Shown here: positions 1 to 6,125 of the stretch, in pieces
Numbering within the stretch: position 1 is the first letter of the stretch
Layout of the letters: each line of letters opens with the position of its first letter
Assembly (NCBI GenBank): GCA_021846605.1
Contig: JAJZWQ010000161.1
Span: 1 to 6,909, forward strand
Source of the DNA: Bacillota bacterium
Lineage (GTDB): Bacteria > Bacillota_E > RBS10-35 > JAJYVN01
Direction of reading: 5' to 3'
DNA length: 6,909 nt
The notes under the pieces: generated by a model
Seen by the model: the letters and a program-made list of their open reading frames with translations, nothing else
What the model was told of the DNA's origin: nothing
Databases searched by the model: none
Program-made: the position numbers and the translations under genes

Positions 1-89
1 TGCAGTTGGCCAGCCGGCTGCGCGGTTCCGCTGTGACCCTGGTCATCGGCGTCCTGACCATTGTCGCGGCGCTGGCCGTTCCGCGCTGA
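1..89 (+). CDS. C-terminal end of an unidentified membrane protein (5' partial)
   Basis: Reading from base 3, an open frame runs 28 codons to a TGA at 87-89. The visible tail starts QLASRLRGS and then has a hydrophobic stretch of about 17 residues (VTLVIGVLTIVAALAV), ending in Pro-Arg. Basic residues before a hydrophobic helix at the extreme C-terminus look like a last transmembrane segment with its N-side in the cytoplasm. The rest of the gene is outside the window, so the family cannot be named. It is convergent with queF, with about 300 bp between them. Seen: the frame, stop and hydrophobic run. Inferred: that it is a real gene end. A competing frame starting at 61 looks like compositional noise. 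Confidence 0.55.
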   Translation, partial: QLASRLRGSAVTLVIGVLTIVAALAVPR

Positions 90-389
90 ACGCGCCGTTC
101 GTCGACCCCGGGCAGGCGACTCCGCGCGGAGTCTGGATTGGAGGGCCGGCTGGCTTGACCGAGGTGCCCGCGCTGGACGCCGTCTGGGGAGAGTGGGGGT
201 TGCGCGGCCGGCCATGGACGCACCGGGGACCCACTGGCCATGACCCGTCACGGCCGGCCATTGTGATGGCCCGCGCCTCGAACACCCAGAGCCCGTCCTT
301 CGGCGTGGGGGCGGGGAGATGCTGGTGCCCCTGGCTTCCCTGAGGGACGGCGCCCCATTGCTCTCCGGCCTGGCGCAGTCGCTGGCCCG
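90..389. other. Intergenic stretch without a recognisable gene
   Basis: About 300 bp between two convergent genes. Open frames cross it on both strands, but their translations are Arg/Gly/Pro/Ala-rich with no family signature, as expected of GC-rich noncoding DNA. It holds a perfect 16-bp palindrome at 118-133, an 11-bp direct repeat CGGCCGGCCAT at 205-215 and 251-261, and a small hairpin GGCCAT-TGTG-ATGGCC at 256-271. An inverted pair CCTGGCGC/GCGCCAGG (369-376 and 395-402) straddles the queF stop codon. None is followed by a T-rich tract. I found no convincing tRNA: a TTCGAG on the minus strand near 280 lacks a pairing T-stem. Confidence 0.5.
118..133. terminator. Perfect 16-bp palindrome, possible terminator hairpin
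   Basis: GACTCCGCGCGGAGTC is perfectly self-complementary and can fold as a 6-bp stem with a GCGC loop. It begins 29 bases after the stop codon at 87-89, where a transcription terminator for the left-hand gene would be expected. No T-run follows (TGGATTGG comes next), so it is not a classical intrinsic terminator. It could instead be a protein-binding site or chance in GC-rich DNA. Confidence 0.25.
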
Positions 390-402
390 TTAGAGCGCCA
401 GG
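369..402 (-). terminator. Inverted repeat spanning the queF stop, weak terminator candidate
   Basis: CCTGGCGC (369-376) is complementary to GCGCCAGG (395-402), giving an 8-bp stem with an 18-base loop that contains the queF TAA stop at 390-392. Stem-loops at a gene end can stop transcription or protect mRNA. The long loop and absence of a T-tract on the minus-strand exit side make this a weak candidate. Confidence 0.2.
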
Positions 403-836
403 GGGGCCTGCGGCTGCCACCCCTGACGGCAATATTCGGACCGGGCGCGGGAGCCGATCCCGCCCCGCTCGCGGAATTCCCCCTCCACCACGATGCAGAA
501 GGGATCGATCCGCGCCCGCACATCCTCGAGGATACGGGGCACCAGGTGCTCGTAGTAGATGCCGACATGGCGGTAGGAGAAGAGGTAGTACTTGAACGAC
601 TTGAGCTCCAGACACAGGGCGTCTGGCACGTAGCGCACGCGCAGCCGACCGAAGTCGGGGAGGCCGGACCAGGGGCAGACCGAAGTGAACTCGTCGGTCT
701 CCAGTTCCAGGTGGATCTCCTTGCCCCGATGCTCGTAGGGGAACGCGTCCAGGATGTCCGCGCGAATGGCCTCCGGCCCCTGGGAATCGAAGCGCCAGCC
801 CTCCATCTCCGCCTGCTTGGCCGGTCGCTCTGCCAT
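390..836 (-). CDS. queF: NADPH-dependent preQ0 reductase QueF
   Basis: Encodes 148 aa, close to the roughly 165 aa of the single-module B. subtilis-type enzyme. QueF reduces the nitrile of 7-cyano-7-deazaguanine (preQ0) to preQ1 in cytosolic queuosine synthesis for tRNA. Family signatures are clear: a strand-rich start (IHLELETDEFTSVCPWSGLPDFG) holding the catalytic Cys54, which forms the thioimide with substrate, and the partner Asp61; the QueF motif LELKSFKYYLFSYRHVG at about 76-92; and Glu96 in GIYYEH, the substrate-binding Glu. RGGI (about 125-128) matches the conserved C-terminal segment. Two deviations from the usual E-K-x-x-Y-x-x-S-F-R-N form are Tyr-Arg-His instead of Phe-Arg-Asn, and Tyr95 where B. 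subtilis has His before Glu. The ATG at 834-836 follows a G-rich tract rather than a standard SD. It lies 52 bp behind the UxaA-family gene on the same strand but is metabolically unrelated to it. Confidence 0.95.
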   Translation of the reverse strand: MAERPAKQAEMEGWRFDSQGPEAIRADILDAFPYEHRGKEIHLELETDEFTSVCPWSGLPDFGRLRVRYVPDALCLELKSFKYYLFSYRHVGIYYEHLVPRILEDVRARIDPFCIVVEGEFRERGGIGSRARSEYCRQGWQPQAPLAL

Positions 837-855
837 CGCCCCATCCCCCCGGCGC

Positions 856-861
856 AGTATA
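856..861 (-). promoter_or_regulatory. Possible -10 box for queF (TATACT)
   Basis: On the minus strand the 52-bp gap ahead of queF contains GGCTATACTGCG. TATACT matches five of six bases of the sigma-70 -10 consensus, which stands out in such GC-rich DNA. A start about 7 bases downstream would leave a leader of roughly 13 nt that includes the G-rich tract before the ATG. No good -35 is visible 16-18 bases upstream (ACCGGT region), so the call is tentative. Confidence 0.35.
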
Positions 862-888
862 GCCGATCGGCGTGGGCCACCGGTCGCC

Positions 889-2067
889 CTACAGCGTGGG
901 GCCGATGCGCCAGAGGCCGAACTCGTGGTGGCCCAAGACCTCGCTGACCGTCAGCCGACCGCTGCCTGTGCGCAGGATCTCCCGATACAGGCGCTCCCCG
1001 GCTTCCTCCACGCGCTCCTCACCGGCAATGATCGTACCGGCGTTGAAGTCGGTGTTGTCCCGCATGCGCTGGAAGGTGGCATCGTTGGTCGCTAGCTTCA
1101 CCACCGGCGCGATGCTGGCCCCGGTCGGCGTCCCCCGCCCCGTGGTGAAGCCCACGACCTGACAGCCCCCGGCCAGCATTCCGGTCAACTGCTCAATGTC
1201 ATGGCCGGGCGTATCCATGAGGACCAGGCCCTTGCGCTTGGGACGCTCCGCGTATTCGATGACTTCCATCACCGGCCGGGTGCCGCCCTTATGCGCCGCC
1301 CCCAGGGACTTCTCCTCGATCGTGGATAGCCCCCCGGCGATATTTCCGGGTGCCGGGTTGCCGCCGCGCATGTCGTATCCCGTGGCCAGCACCGCCCGCT
1401 CGTACCGGTCGATGATCTGGAGCACCCGCTGGCCCACCTCCGGGGTTGCGGCGCGCTGCGCCAAAAGGTGTTCCCCGATCAGTTCGGTCGTTTCGGCCAG
1501 CAGCACCGTGCCGCCCTGGTCCACCAGCAGGTCGGCTGCGTGTCCGAGCGCGGGGTTGGCCGAAATCCCCGAGCAGGCGTCCGACCCGCCGCATTCCGTC
1601 CCGAGGAGCAACTTGGAGACGGGGCAGGGCTCCCGCTGCACCTCGCCCGCGTCCTGCAGGAGGAGGGCTGACTGCCGGGCCGCCTCGGCACTGGCAGCCA
1701 GGGTCCCGCCCTCCTCCTGGATCAGGACCAGGGCCACGGGCTTGCGGCTCCGCCTGCTGATGGCGTCGGCCACGATCCGCGCCTGGGCGGCCTCGCAGCC
1801 CAGGCCGATCACGACCACCCCGTAGAGGTTGGGGTTGCTACCGTAGCCGATAAGTGTCCGGAGGGTCTGTTCCAGATCCTTGCCGGACTGGCCGCAGCCG
1901 TGCTGATGCTCGACGTGCACCGCTCCGCGGGTCAACTGGGCAGCATTCTGCGCCACGCGATTGGCGCAGGTGATTGTCGGCAGTAGGAGAACGTGGTTGC
2001 GCACCCCGACCGTTCCGTCCGGGCGCCGGTAGCCGAGGAATTCGTCCGCCACAGAGGGCACCCCCAT
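889..2067 (-). CDS. UxaA-family dehydratase/lyase, large (catalytic) domain, standalone
   Basis: Encodes 392 aa. It matches the C-terminal domain of altronate/galactarate dehydratases and the large subunit of (2R)-sulfolactate sulfo-lyase, iron-dependent cytosolic enzymes that eliminate water (or sulfite) from hydroxy acids. Landmarks in order: GYRRPDGTVGVRN (12-24); HQHGCGQ (54-60) and GLGCE (88-92); TECGGSDACSGISANPALG (157-175) with Cys159, Asp163 and Cys165; EEKSLGAAHKGG (251-262); DTPGHDIEQLTGMLAGGCQ (285-303); FTTGRGTPTGASIAPVVK (307-324); and DNTDFNAG (337-344). The roughly 100-aa SAF (small) domain that precedes this module in UxaA and GarD is absent, and no small-subunit gene adjoins. 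The ATG at 2065-2067 is chosen because homology begins at once; GTG at 2059-2061 or 2050-2052 is possible, as the SD before the ATG is weak. The frame stays open far upstream, antisense to the ribokinase gene, but that part looks random. Substrate unknown; sugar-acid dehydration is the likeliest role given the neighbouring sugar genes. Confidence 0.9.
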   Translation of the reverse strand: MGVPSVADEFLGYRRPDGTVGVRNHVLLLPTITCANRVAQNAAQLTRGAVHVEHQHGCGQSGKDLEQTLRTLIGYGSNPNLYGVVVIGLGCEAAQARIVADAISRRSRKPVALVLIQEEGGTLAASAEAARQSALLLQDAGEVQREPCPVSKLLLGTECGGSDACSGISANPALGHAADLLVDQGGTVLLAETTELIGEHLLAQRAATPEVGQRVLQIIDRYERAVLATGYDMRGGNPAPGNIAGGLSTIEEKSLGAAHKGGTRPVMEVIEYAERPKRKGLVLMDTPGHDIEQLTGMLAGGCQVVGFTTGRGTPTGASIAPVVKLATNDATFQRMRDNTDFNAGTIIAGEERVEEAGERLYREILRTGSGRLTVSEVLGHHEFGLWRIGPTL

Positions 2068-2158
2068 GGCAGCGATTCCGCACCACCGCCCAACGCCCTG
2101 CGCAGGCGGGAATGCTGGCCACGCAGAACACTCTTGACGCTTGCGGGGAGGCGGGGCC
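2068..2158. promoter_or_regulatory. Divergent promoter region with a central palindrome
   Basis: This 91-bp gap separates the divergent UxaA-family and ribokinase genes and should carry both promoters. It contains the palindrome CCTGCGCAGG at 2097-2106, roughly central, a plausible operator for a shared regulator. TTGACG at 2134-2139 resembles a -35 box, but its matching -10 would fall on the ribokinase start codon, so it is not convincing. No clear -10 was seen on either strand. Confidence 0.35.
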
Positions 2159-3061
2159 GTGGGGGGCGGGCGCGTGGCGGTGGTGGGCTCCCTCAACATG
2201 GACCTCGAGTTCTTTGCCCAGCGGCTGCCCGACGCGGGGGAGACGGTCGCGGGCGAATCGTTTGCGCAGTATCCCGGCGGCAAGGGGCTGAACCAGGCGG
2301 TCGCCGCCCGCCGCTCCGGCGCCGCGGTCCGGATGTTCGGGCGGGTGGGGGACGACGCCTTCGGCGCCGCCCTGCGCGCGCTGTTGGCCGCGGAGTCCGT
2401 GGACAACACGGGTGTCCTCACCGATCCGGCGGCGGGAACCGGGGTCGCGGCCATCGTGGTGCAACCGGACGGCGAAAACCGCATCATATCGGTTCCCCGG
2501 GCCAACGGCCGCCTCGACGCAGGCGATATCGCATCCGCTGAGGCCGAGATCGCGCGGGCGGACATCCTCCTGCTCCAGGGAGAGGTGGTCTTGGCGGCCT
2601 CGCTGCGCGCTGCCCAGGCCATCCGCGCGGCCGGGGGCCGCGTGGTCTTCAGCCCGGCGCCCGTGCCGCCACCATCGGCGGAATTGTCGGCGCTTTTGGC
2701 TGATTGCGACTTCCTGCTGGTCAACCGGCGCGAGGCCGGGGCCCTGGGCGGACACGCGGAACTGGCCGCCCGCTGCGGGGGTGCGCTGATCATGACCCTG
2801 GGCGCTGACGGCGCCCTGCTGTACCAGCCAGGAGCCGAGCCGCAGCGCCTGCCCGCATTTCCCGTGGCCGTCGTGGACACCACCGCGGCGGGCGACGCCC
2901 TGGCGGGCGCCCTGGCCGCGGAGTTGGCGGCGGGGCGGGCGCTGCCGGACGCACTCCGCTGGGGCATGGCCGCCGGGGCGCTGGCGTGCACGCGGGCGGG
3001 CGCGATCCCCTCCCTGCCGGCGCGGCCGGCGATCGCCGCGTTCCTCGCGGGGCATCCGTGA
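2159..3061 (+). CDS. rbsK: Ribokinase / PfkB-family sugar kinase
   Basis: Encodes 300 aa from GTG 2159. It has the full ribokinase pattern: GSLNMDL (10-16) with sugar-binding Asn13 and Asp15, PGGKGLNQA (39-47), Glu152 after LLLQ, LVNRREA (187-193), TLGADGALL (223-231), and the anion-hole/catalytic signature DTTAAGDALAG (240-250) with Asp246 as the general base. The C-terminal TRAGAIPSLPAR (288-299) matches the end of ribokinases. These ATP-dependent cytosolic enzymes phosphorylate ribose or a related sugar at the primary hydroxyl. DTTAAGD is normal for RbsK, while Arg190 replaces the usual Glu of the NExE motif. GTG 2159 is preferred because GGAGG (2147-2151) sits 7 bases upstream; TTG 2141 has no SD, and GTG 2174 would cut into the first strand. 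It opens the plus-strand operon; DegT follows after about 44 bp. The exact sugar is not certain from sequence alone. Confidence 0.9.
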   Translation: MGGGRVAVVGSLNMDLEFFAQRLPDAGETVAGESFAQYPGGKGLNQAVAARRSGAAVRMFGRVGDDAFGAALRALLAAESVDNTGVLTDPAAGTGVAAIVVQPDGENRIISVPRANGRLDAGDIASAEAEIARADILLLQGEVVLAASLRAAQAIRAAGGRVVFSPAPVPPPSAELSALLADCDFLLVNRREAGALGGHAELAARCGGALIMTLGADGALLYQPGAEPQRLPAFPVAVVDTTAAGDALAGALAAELAAGRALPDALRWGMAAGALACTRAGAIPSLPARPAIAAFLAGHP

Positions 3062-3089
3062 TCTGCGGGCAGCGTGGCCCCTGACCCTC

Positions 3090-3097
3090 GGAGGGAG
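3090..3097 (+). promoter_or_regulatory. Shine-Dalgarno site that decides the DegT start
   Basis: GGAGGGAG lies 8 bases before TTG 3106 when its last GGAG is paired. It would be only a few bases from, and overlap, GTG 3097. This spacing favours initiation at TTG 3106. Confidence 0.5.
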
Positions 3098-3105
3098 TGG
3101 TTCGG

Positions 3106-4356
3106 TTGCCGGGACAGCTGGCGATCGCCGGTGGTGCGCCCGCGCGGCCCCGCCGCGGGCCCGGGATGTTCCCCGGGGCCCTCATGCTCGACGCGCGCGA
3201 AGAGGAGGCCGTGCTGGAAGTCCTGCGCTCGCGCAACCTCTTTCGCTATTACGGGCCCTCGGAGCCCGCACCACGTCAGGTGGAGGGCTTCGAGCGCGAC
3301 TTGGCCAGCTTCCTCGGGGTGCGGCATGTCGTCGCCGTGAACTCCGGCACCTCCGCCCTGATGACCGGGCTGGCGGCCCTTGGGGTGGGCCCGGGGGACG
3401 AGGTGATCGTCCCCGCCTACACCTGGATCGCGACGGCCAACGCGATCGTCCTACATGGCGCCGCGCCAGTGCTCTGTGAGGTCGATGACTCGCTGACGCT
3501 GGATCCCGAGGATCTCCAGCAAAGGATCACCTCGCGCACCAAGGCCGTCATCCCCGTACACATGCAGGGCGTCCCCGCGGACATGGATGCCATTACGACC
3601 GTCGCCCAGCGCCATGGCCTGCTCGTCCTGGAGGACTGCGCGCAGGCCATGGGGGCGCGGCTTGGCGACCGGGCCGTCGGTGCGTGGGGGGACGTGGGCT
3701 GTTTCAGCCTGCAGATCAACAAGGTCCTGACCAGCGGCGAAGGGGGGGCCGTCGCGACCTCCGATCCGGACCTGTGGACACGGGCGCGGATCTGGCACGA
3801 CGGCGCCGGGATCTGGAACGACGCCCGCGTGGCGGGCTTTCCCGGGGAGAACTACCGCATGCCGGAGGTCTGTGGCGCGATCGCGCGCGTGCAGCTCACC
3901 AAGGCGGCGACCATCCTGGAGCGCATGCGCTGGGTCAAGGAGCGGGTCCTGGAGGGCATCGCCGACCTGCGCCTGGCGTTGCGCCGCCTGCCCCCGGGCA
4001 CCGCCGAGGCGGCGGTCAGCCTCGTGCTCTTCGCCCGGGACAGCCGGCAGGCAGAGGGCTGGGCGGCGGCGTTGAACGCCGAGAACGTACCGGCTGCTCA
4101 TCTCTACCATCCCGAGCGCCGGGACTACCACGTCGCGTGGCACTGGCGTCCACTTTTGGACGGAGGGGCGGCCAGCCCGGGGCGGCCTCCCTACGGCTCC
4201 CCGGACCCCGCGCCGCGCATCCGGCCGGAGACGTGCCCGCAGAGCCTGGACTTGCTTGGGCGCGCGGTGTCGGTGGCCATGCACCCGCTCTATGACGACG
4301 CGGATGTGGCCGGCATCGTGGAAGGGATCCGCAAGGTGGTCATCCACCTCGGGTGA
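3106..4356 (+). CDS. DegT/DnrJ/EryC1/StrS-family PLP aminotransferase
   Basis: Encodes 416 aa from TTG 3106 (419 from GTG 3097). This fold-type I family moves an amino group, usually from glutamate or glutamine, onto keto-sugars or keto-cyclitols. Visible: an N-terminal LAIAGGAPAR, common in this family; NSGTSAL (79-85) for the cofactor phosphate; PAYTWIAT (103-110) with Trp107 near the ring; LEDCAQAMGA (175-184) with Asp177 binding the pyridine nitrogen; and FSLQINKVLTSGEGGA (200-215) with Lys206 as the Schiff-base lysine. FPGENYRMPEVCGAI (about 246-260) is the usual substrate-side segment. The Q-x-x-K-V-L-T-S-G-E-G-G form resembles, from memory, the glutamine:scyllo-inosose aminotransferase branch (StsC/BtrR) more than the nucleotide-sugar branch. 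A Gly/Pro-rich insert at about 350-370 precedes the final helix. It lies between ribokinase and a deacetylase in a probable operon, suggesting amino-sugar or aminocyclitol metabolism; the actual substrate is unknown. Confidence 0.92.
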   Translation: MPGQLAIAGGAPARPRRGPGMFPGALMLDAREEEAVLEVLRSRNLFRYYGPSEPAPRQVEGFERDLASFLGVRHVVAVNSGTSALMTGLAALGVGPGDEVIVPAYTWIATANAIVLHGAAPVLCEVDDSLTLDPEDLQQRITSRTKAVIPVHMQGVPADMDAITTVAQRHGLLVLEDCAQAMGARLGDRAVGAWGDVGCFSLQINKVLTSGEGGAVATSDPDLWTRARIWHDGAGIWNDARVAGFPGENYRMPEVCGAIARVQLTKAATILERMRWVKERVLEGIADLRLALRRLPPGTAEAAVSLVLFARDSRQAEGWAAALNAENVPAAHLYHPERRDYHVAWHWRPLLDGGAASPGRPPYGSPDPAPRIRPETCPQSLDLLGRAVSVAMHPLYDDADVAGIVEGIRKVVIHLG

Positions 4357-4369
4357 CTGGACGTTCGAG

Positions 4370-4374
4370 GGAGG
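4370..4374 (+). promoter_or_regulatory. Shine-Dalgarno site of the deacetylase gene
   Basis: GGAGG is centred in the 27-bp gap after the aminotransferase stop and lies 9 bases before ATG 4384. This supports both that start and translation from a shared mRNA. Confidence 0.6.
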
Positions 4375-4383
4375 CATCCGCAG

Positions 4384-5157
4384 ATGACGGCGCAAACCTG
4401 GCCGGCCGGCGCGCGGGCCGCGATGTCCCTGACCTTCGACGATGGCCTGGCCTCGCAGTTGGCCATCGCCGTACCGCTGCTCGAACGCCACGGACTACGC
4501 GGCACCTTCTACCTGAATCCGCACGGCGATGACTGGCGGGCGCGCTGGGCTGCCTGGGCGCCCGTCGCCGCCGCGGGCCACGAGTTGGGCAACCACACCC
4601 TGACGCATCCCTGTTCGGAGAACTTCGCCTTCATCTCCCCGGAGCGCGGGCTGGAGCGCCTCACCCTGGAACAACTGGCGGAGGACATGGACGCGGCGGA
4701 GCAACGGCTGCGGGCGCTGTCCGGCACGGAGACGCGCTCCTTCGCCTATCCCTGCTATCAAGACTGGGTCGGCCGGGGCGCGGACCGCCAGACGTACGTG
4801 CCGCTCGTGGTCGCCCGCTTTGTCGCCGGGCGGATCCGCGGTGAGCGGGGCAACCTGCCGGGCCGGTGCGACCTCCACCATCTCTGGAGTTGGCCGGCCG
4901 AGCGGATGAGCGGGGCGGAACTGATCGGTCTGTGTGAGCAGGCCGCCTGCGAGGGAATGTGGGGCATCTTCACTTTCCACGGCGTGGGGGACGGGCACCT
5001 ACCGATCGGCGCCGACGACCTGGCGGCGCTCTGCGCCCACCTCCAACGGGCTGAAGGCCGCATCTGGACCGCGCCGGTGGCCGAGGTTGCCGGCCATCTC
5101 CAGGCGCAGCGATCCGCGCCCGCGCCTCAGGACAACGCCACCTCGGTCCGGTCGTAG
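4384..5157 (+). CDS. Polysaccharide deacetylase-fold (NodB homology) protein
   Basis: Encodes 257 aa of the carbohydrate esterase 4 fold, which removes N- or O-acetyl groups from sugars using a divalent metal. Motif 1 is LTFDDG (16-21), with Asp19 as presumed base and Asp20 a metal ligand. Motif 2 is NHTLTHP (70-76), with His71 and His75 as metal ligands. Motif 3 is probably FAYPCYQDWVG, and FTFHGVG carries His199, the likely catalytic His of the last motif. There is no signal peptide or membrane helix, so it should act in the cytoplasm, on a small sugar rather than on cell-wall polymer. That fits its place as third gene after ribokinase and aminotransferase. The segment from about residue 139 to 185, with many charged residues, is not a standard motif. 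Its 3' end overlaps the convergent methyltransferase by 31 bp. Substrate unknown. Confidence 0.88.
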   Translation: MTAQTWPAGARAAMSLTFDDGLASQLAIAVPLLERHGLRGTFYLNPHGDDWRARWAAWAPVAAAGHELGNHTLTHPCSENFAFISPERGLERLTLEQLAEDMDAAEQRLRALSGTETRSFAYPCYQDWVGRGADRQTYVPLVVARFVAGRIRGERGNLPGRCDLHHLWSWPAERMSGAELIGLCEQAACEGMWGIFTFHGVGDGHLPIGADDLAALCAHLQRAEGRIWTAPVAEVAGHLQAQRSAPAPQDNATSVRS

Positions 5158-6044
5158 ACGGCCAGGGTCGGTTCCAGCCCGCCCAGCCAGACCCGCACCT
5201 GACTGCGTGGCCGCAGCGCTGGCCCCAGTGCGCCAATTGCCACCCGCAGATGCCGCCGGTCGGCCGTCAGCAGGACCAGGCGCCCCCGGGGCCGCAGGAC
5301 GCGCGCGGCCTCCCGCAGGGCCTGGGGATAGAGGGTGGCGTTCTCGCTGGCCTGGCCCATGCGGTGTCCAAAGGGTAGGTTGGTAGCGATCGCGTCCATG
5401 GCGCCGGTGCCCCAGGGCAGGGCGCGGGCGTCGCCCCGGACCAGCTGTGCCTCGGCCATCCCCTGGGCGAGAAAGCCGGAGAGCGCACGGCCTGCCGCGT
5501 CTAGGGCGCCCGCATCTCGCTCGAGCCCGAAGAGTTGGCACTCCCCGATCAGGGCGCGCTCGGCCAGGATCGTGCCGGAGCCGCAGAAGGGATCGCAGTA
5601 GCGGTCTCCTGACCGGGCCCGCGAGGCCATCGCCAGCGCCCGCCCCATTACCGGATTGAGCGAGCGCGCCATCAGGGCGACGCGGTACGGGCGCTGCCGT
5701 TCCAACCCCCAGGCGATGGCCCGACCGATGAGCACGACTCCTTGGCGGTTGATGACGGCGACCAGCCCCGGAGGTCCGTCCGGATGCGCCAGCGTCTCCG
5801 GGTCGCCGGCGGCCCGTGCCACCCGGGCTGCCACCTCGCGGCAGCGGGCCCCCTGATTGATCCACTGGGCCTCCGCCCAGAGGCGCACGGAGCATGGCAG
5901 GGCAGCAGGCACCTCCTCGTACGGCCCCTCCCAGATGGGTTCAACCACGGCCCTAAGCGTGCCGGCCCCGCGGATTGCAGCCTCCAGCTTGTCGGGCGGG
6001 GCGTCGGTGTGGATCCAGCCGTCGGCGACAGCGCCGCAGGACAC
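5127..6044 (-). CDS. THUMP/Trm14-type tRNA guanine-N2 methyltransferase
   Basis: At least 305 aa (from GTG 6044). The C-terminal half is a class I SAM-dependent methyltransferase: DPFCGSGTILAERA (151-164) is the SAM-binding motif I, FGLERD (172-177) the ribose-binding acidic end of strand 2, RGDARALP (203-210) the adenine-side motif, and TNLPFGHRMG (221-230) the catalytic motif IV. Asn-Leu-Pro-Phe-Gly instead of the N6-adenine-type NPPYG points to the Trm14/TrmN/THUMPD3 group, which makes N2-methylguanosine at tRNA position 6. The first 110 residues fit the N-terminal ferredoxin-like/THUMP tRNA-binding region, but the first strand-helix is missing from this start. It lies in the frame just upstream (6045-6119), so the true start is probably there. 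It follows the glycosyltransferase by one or a few codons, presumably co-transcribed. Exact methylation position is inferred from family only. Confidence 0.88.
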   Translation of the reverse strand: MSCGAVADGWIHTDAPPDKLEAAIRGAGTLRAVVEPIWEGPYEEVPAALPCSVRLWAEAQWINQGARCREVAARVARAAGDPETLAHPDGPPGLVAVINRQGVVLIGRAIAWGLERQRPYRVALMARSLNPVMGRALAMASRARSGDRYCDPFCGSGTILAERALIGECQLFGLERDAGALDAAGRALSGFLAQGMAEAQLVRGDARALPWGTGAMDAIATNLPFGHRMGQASENATLYPQALREAARVLRPRGRLVLLTADRRHLRVAIGALGPALRPRSQVRVWLGGLEPTLAVYDRTEVALS

Positions 6045-6119
6045 GCCCAGAACCTTGCATTCCCCGATGAGGAAGCTCTCCAGGCCGGGGAGGGTGAGGA
6101 GGGCGTGTGTGGCCGGGAT
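6045..6119 (-). other. Probable N-terminal coding extension of the methyltransferase, ATC start candidate
   Basis: Reading the methyltransferase frame back from GTG 6044 gives 25 more codons, including LLTLPGLESFLIGE and CKVLG. This is the typical opening strand and helix (TLPGLE, then a helix, then LG) of THUMP-linked RNA methyltransferases. No ATG, GTG or TTG occurs in frame before the TGA at 6126-6128. The best initiator is ATC at 6117-6119, 11 bases after a perfect AGGAG. ATC initiation is very rare, so a base-call error or another non-AUG start (CTG 6081-6083) is possible. GTG 6044 has only an AAGG, 8 bases upstream. Confidence 0.5.
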
Positions 6120-6125
6120 ACCGGC

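Noticed and set aside
262..300. tRNA-like TTCGAG on the minus strand
   Set aside because: The flanking bases do not pair as a T-stem and no acceptor, D-arm or anticodon arm could be assembled around it.
248..880. Minus-strand frame overlapping queF in another phase
   Set aside because: QueF motifs are unmistakable in the 390-836 frame; the alternative reads as Arg/Ser/Pro-rich noise.
837..888. preQ1 riboswitch ahead of queF
   Set aside because: The 52-bp gap is GC-rich and lacks the A-rich pseudoknot tail and conserved core of preQ1-I; it is too short for the other classes.
2134..2162. TTGACG as -35 of a ribokinase promoter
   Set aside because: The -10 position 17 bases on would fall on CCGTGG, which has no resemblance to TATAAT, and the transcript would start after the start codon.
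2068..3327. Minus-strand frame continuous with the UxaA-family gene, open for a further 1260 bases upstream
   Set aside because: It is antisense to the well-supported ribokinase and the aminotransferase start; the translation is Ala/Arg/Pro/Ser-rich without motifs. Long antisense frames are expected at this GC content.
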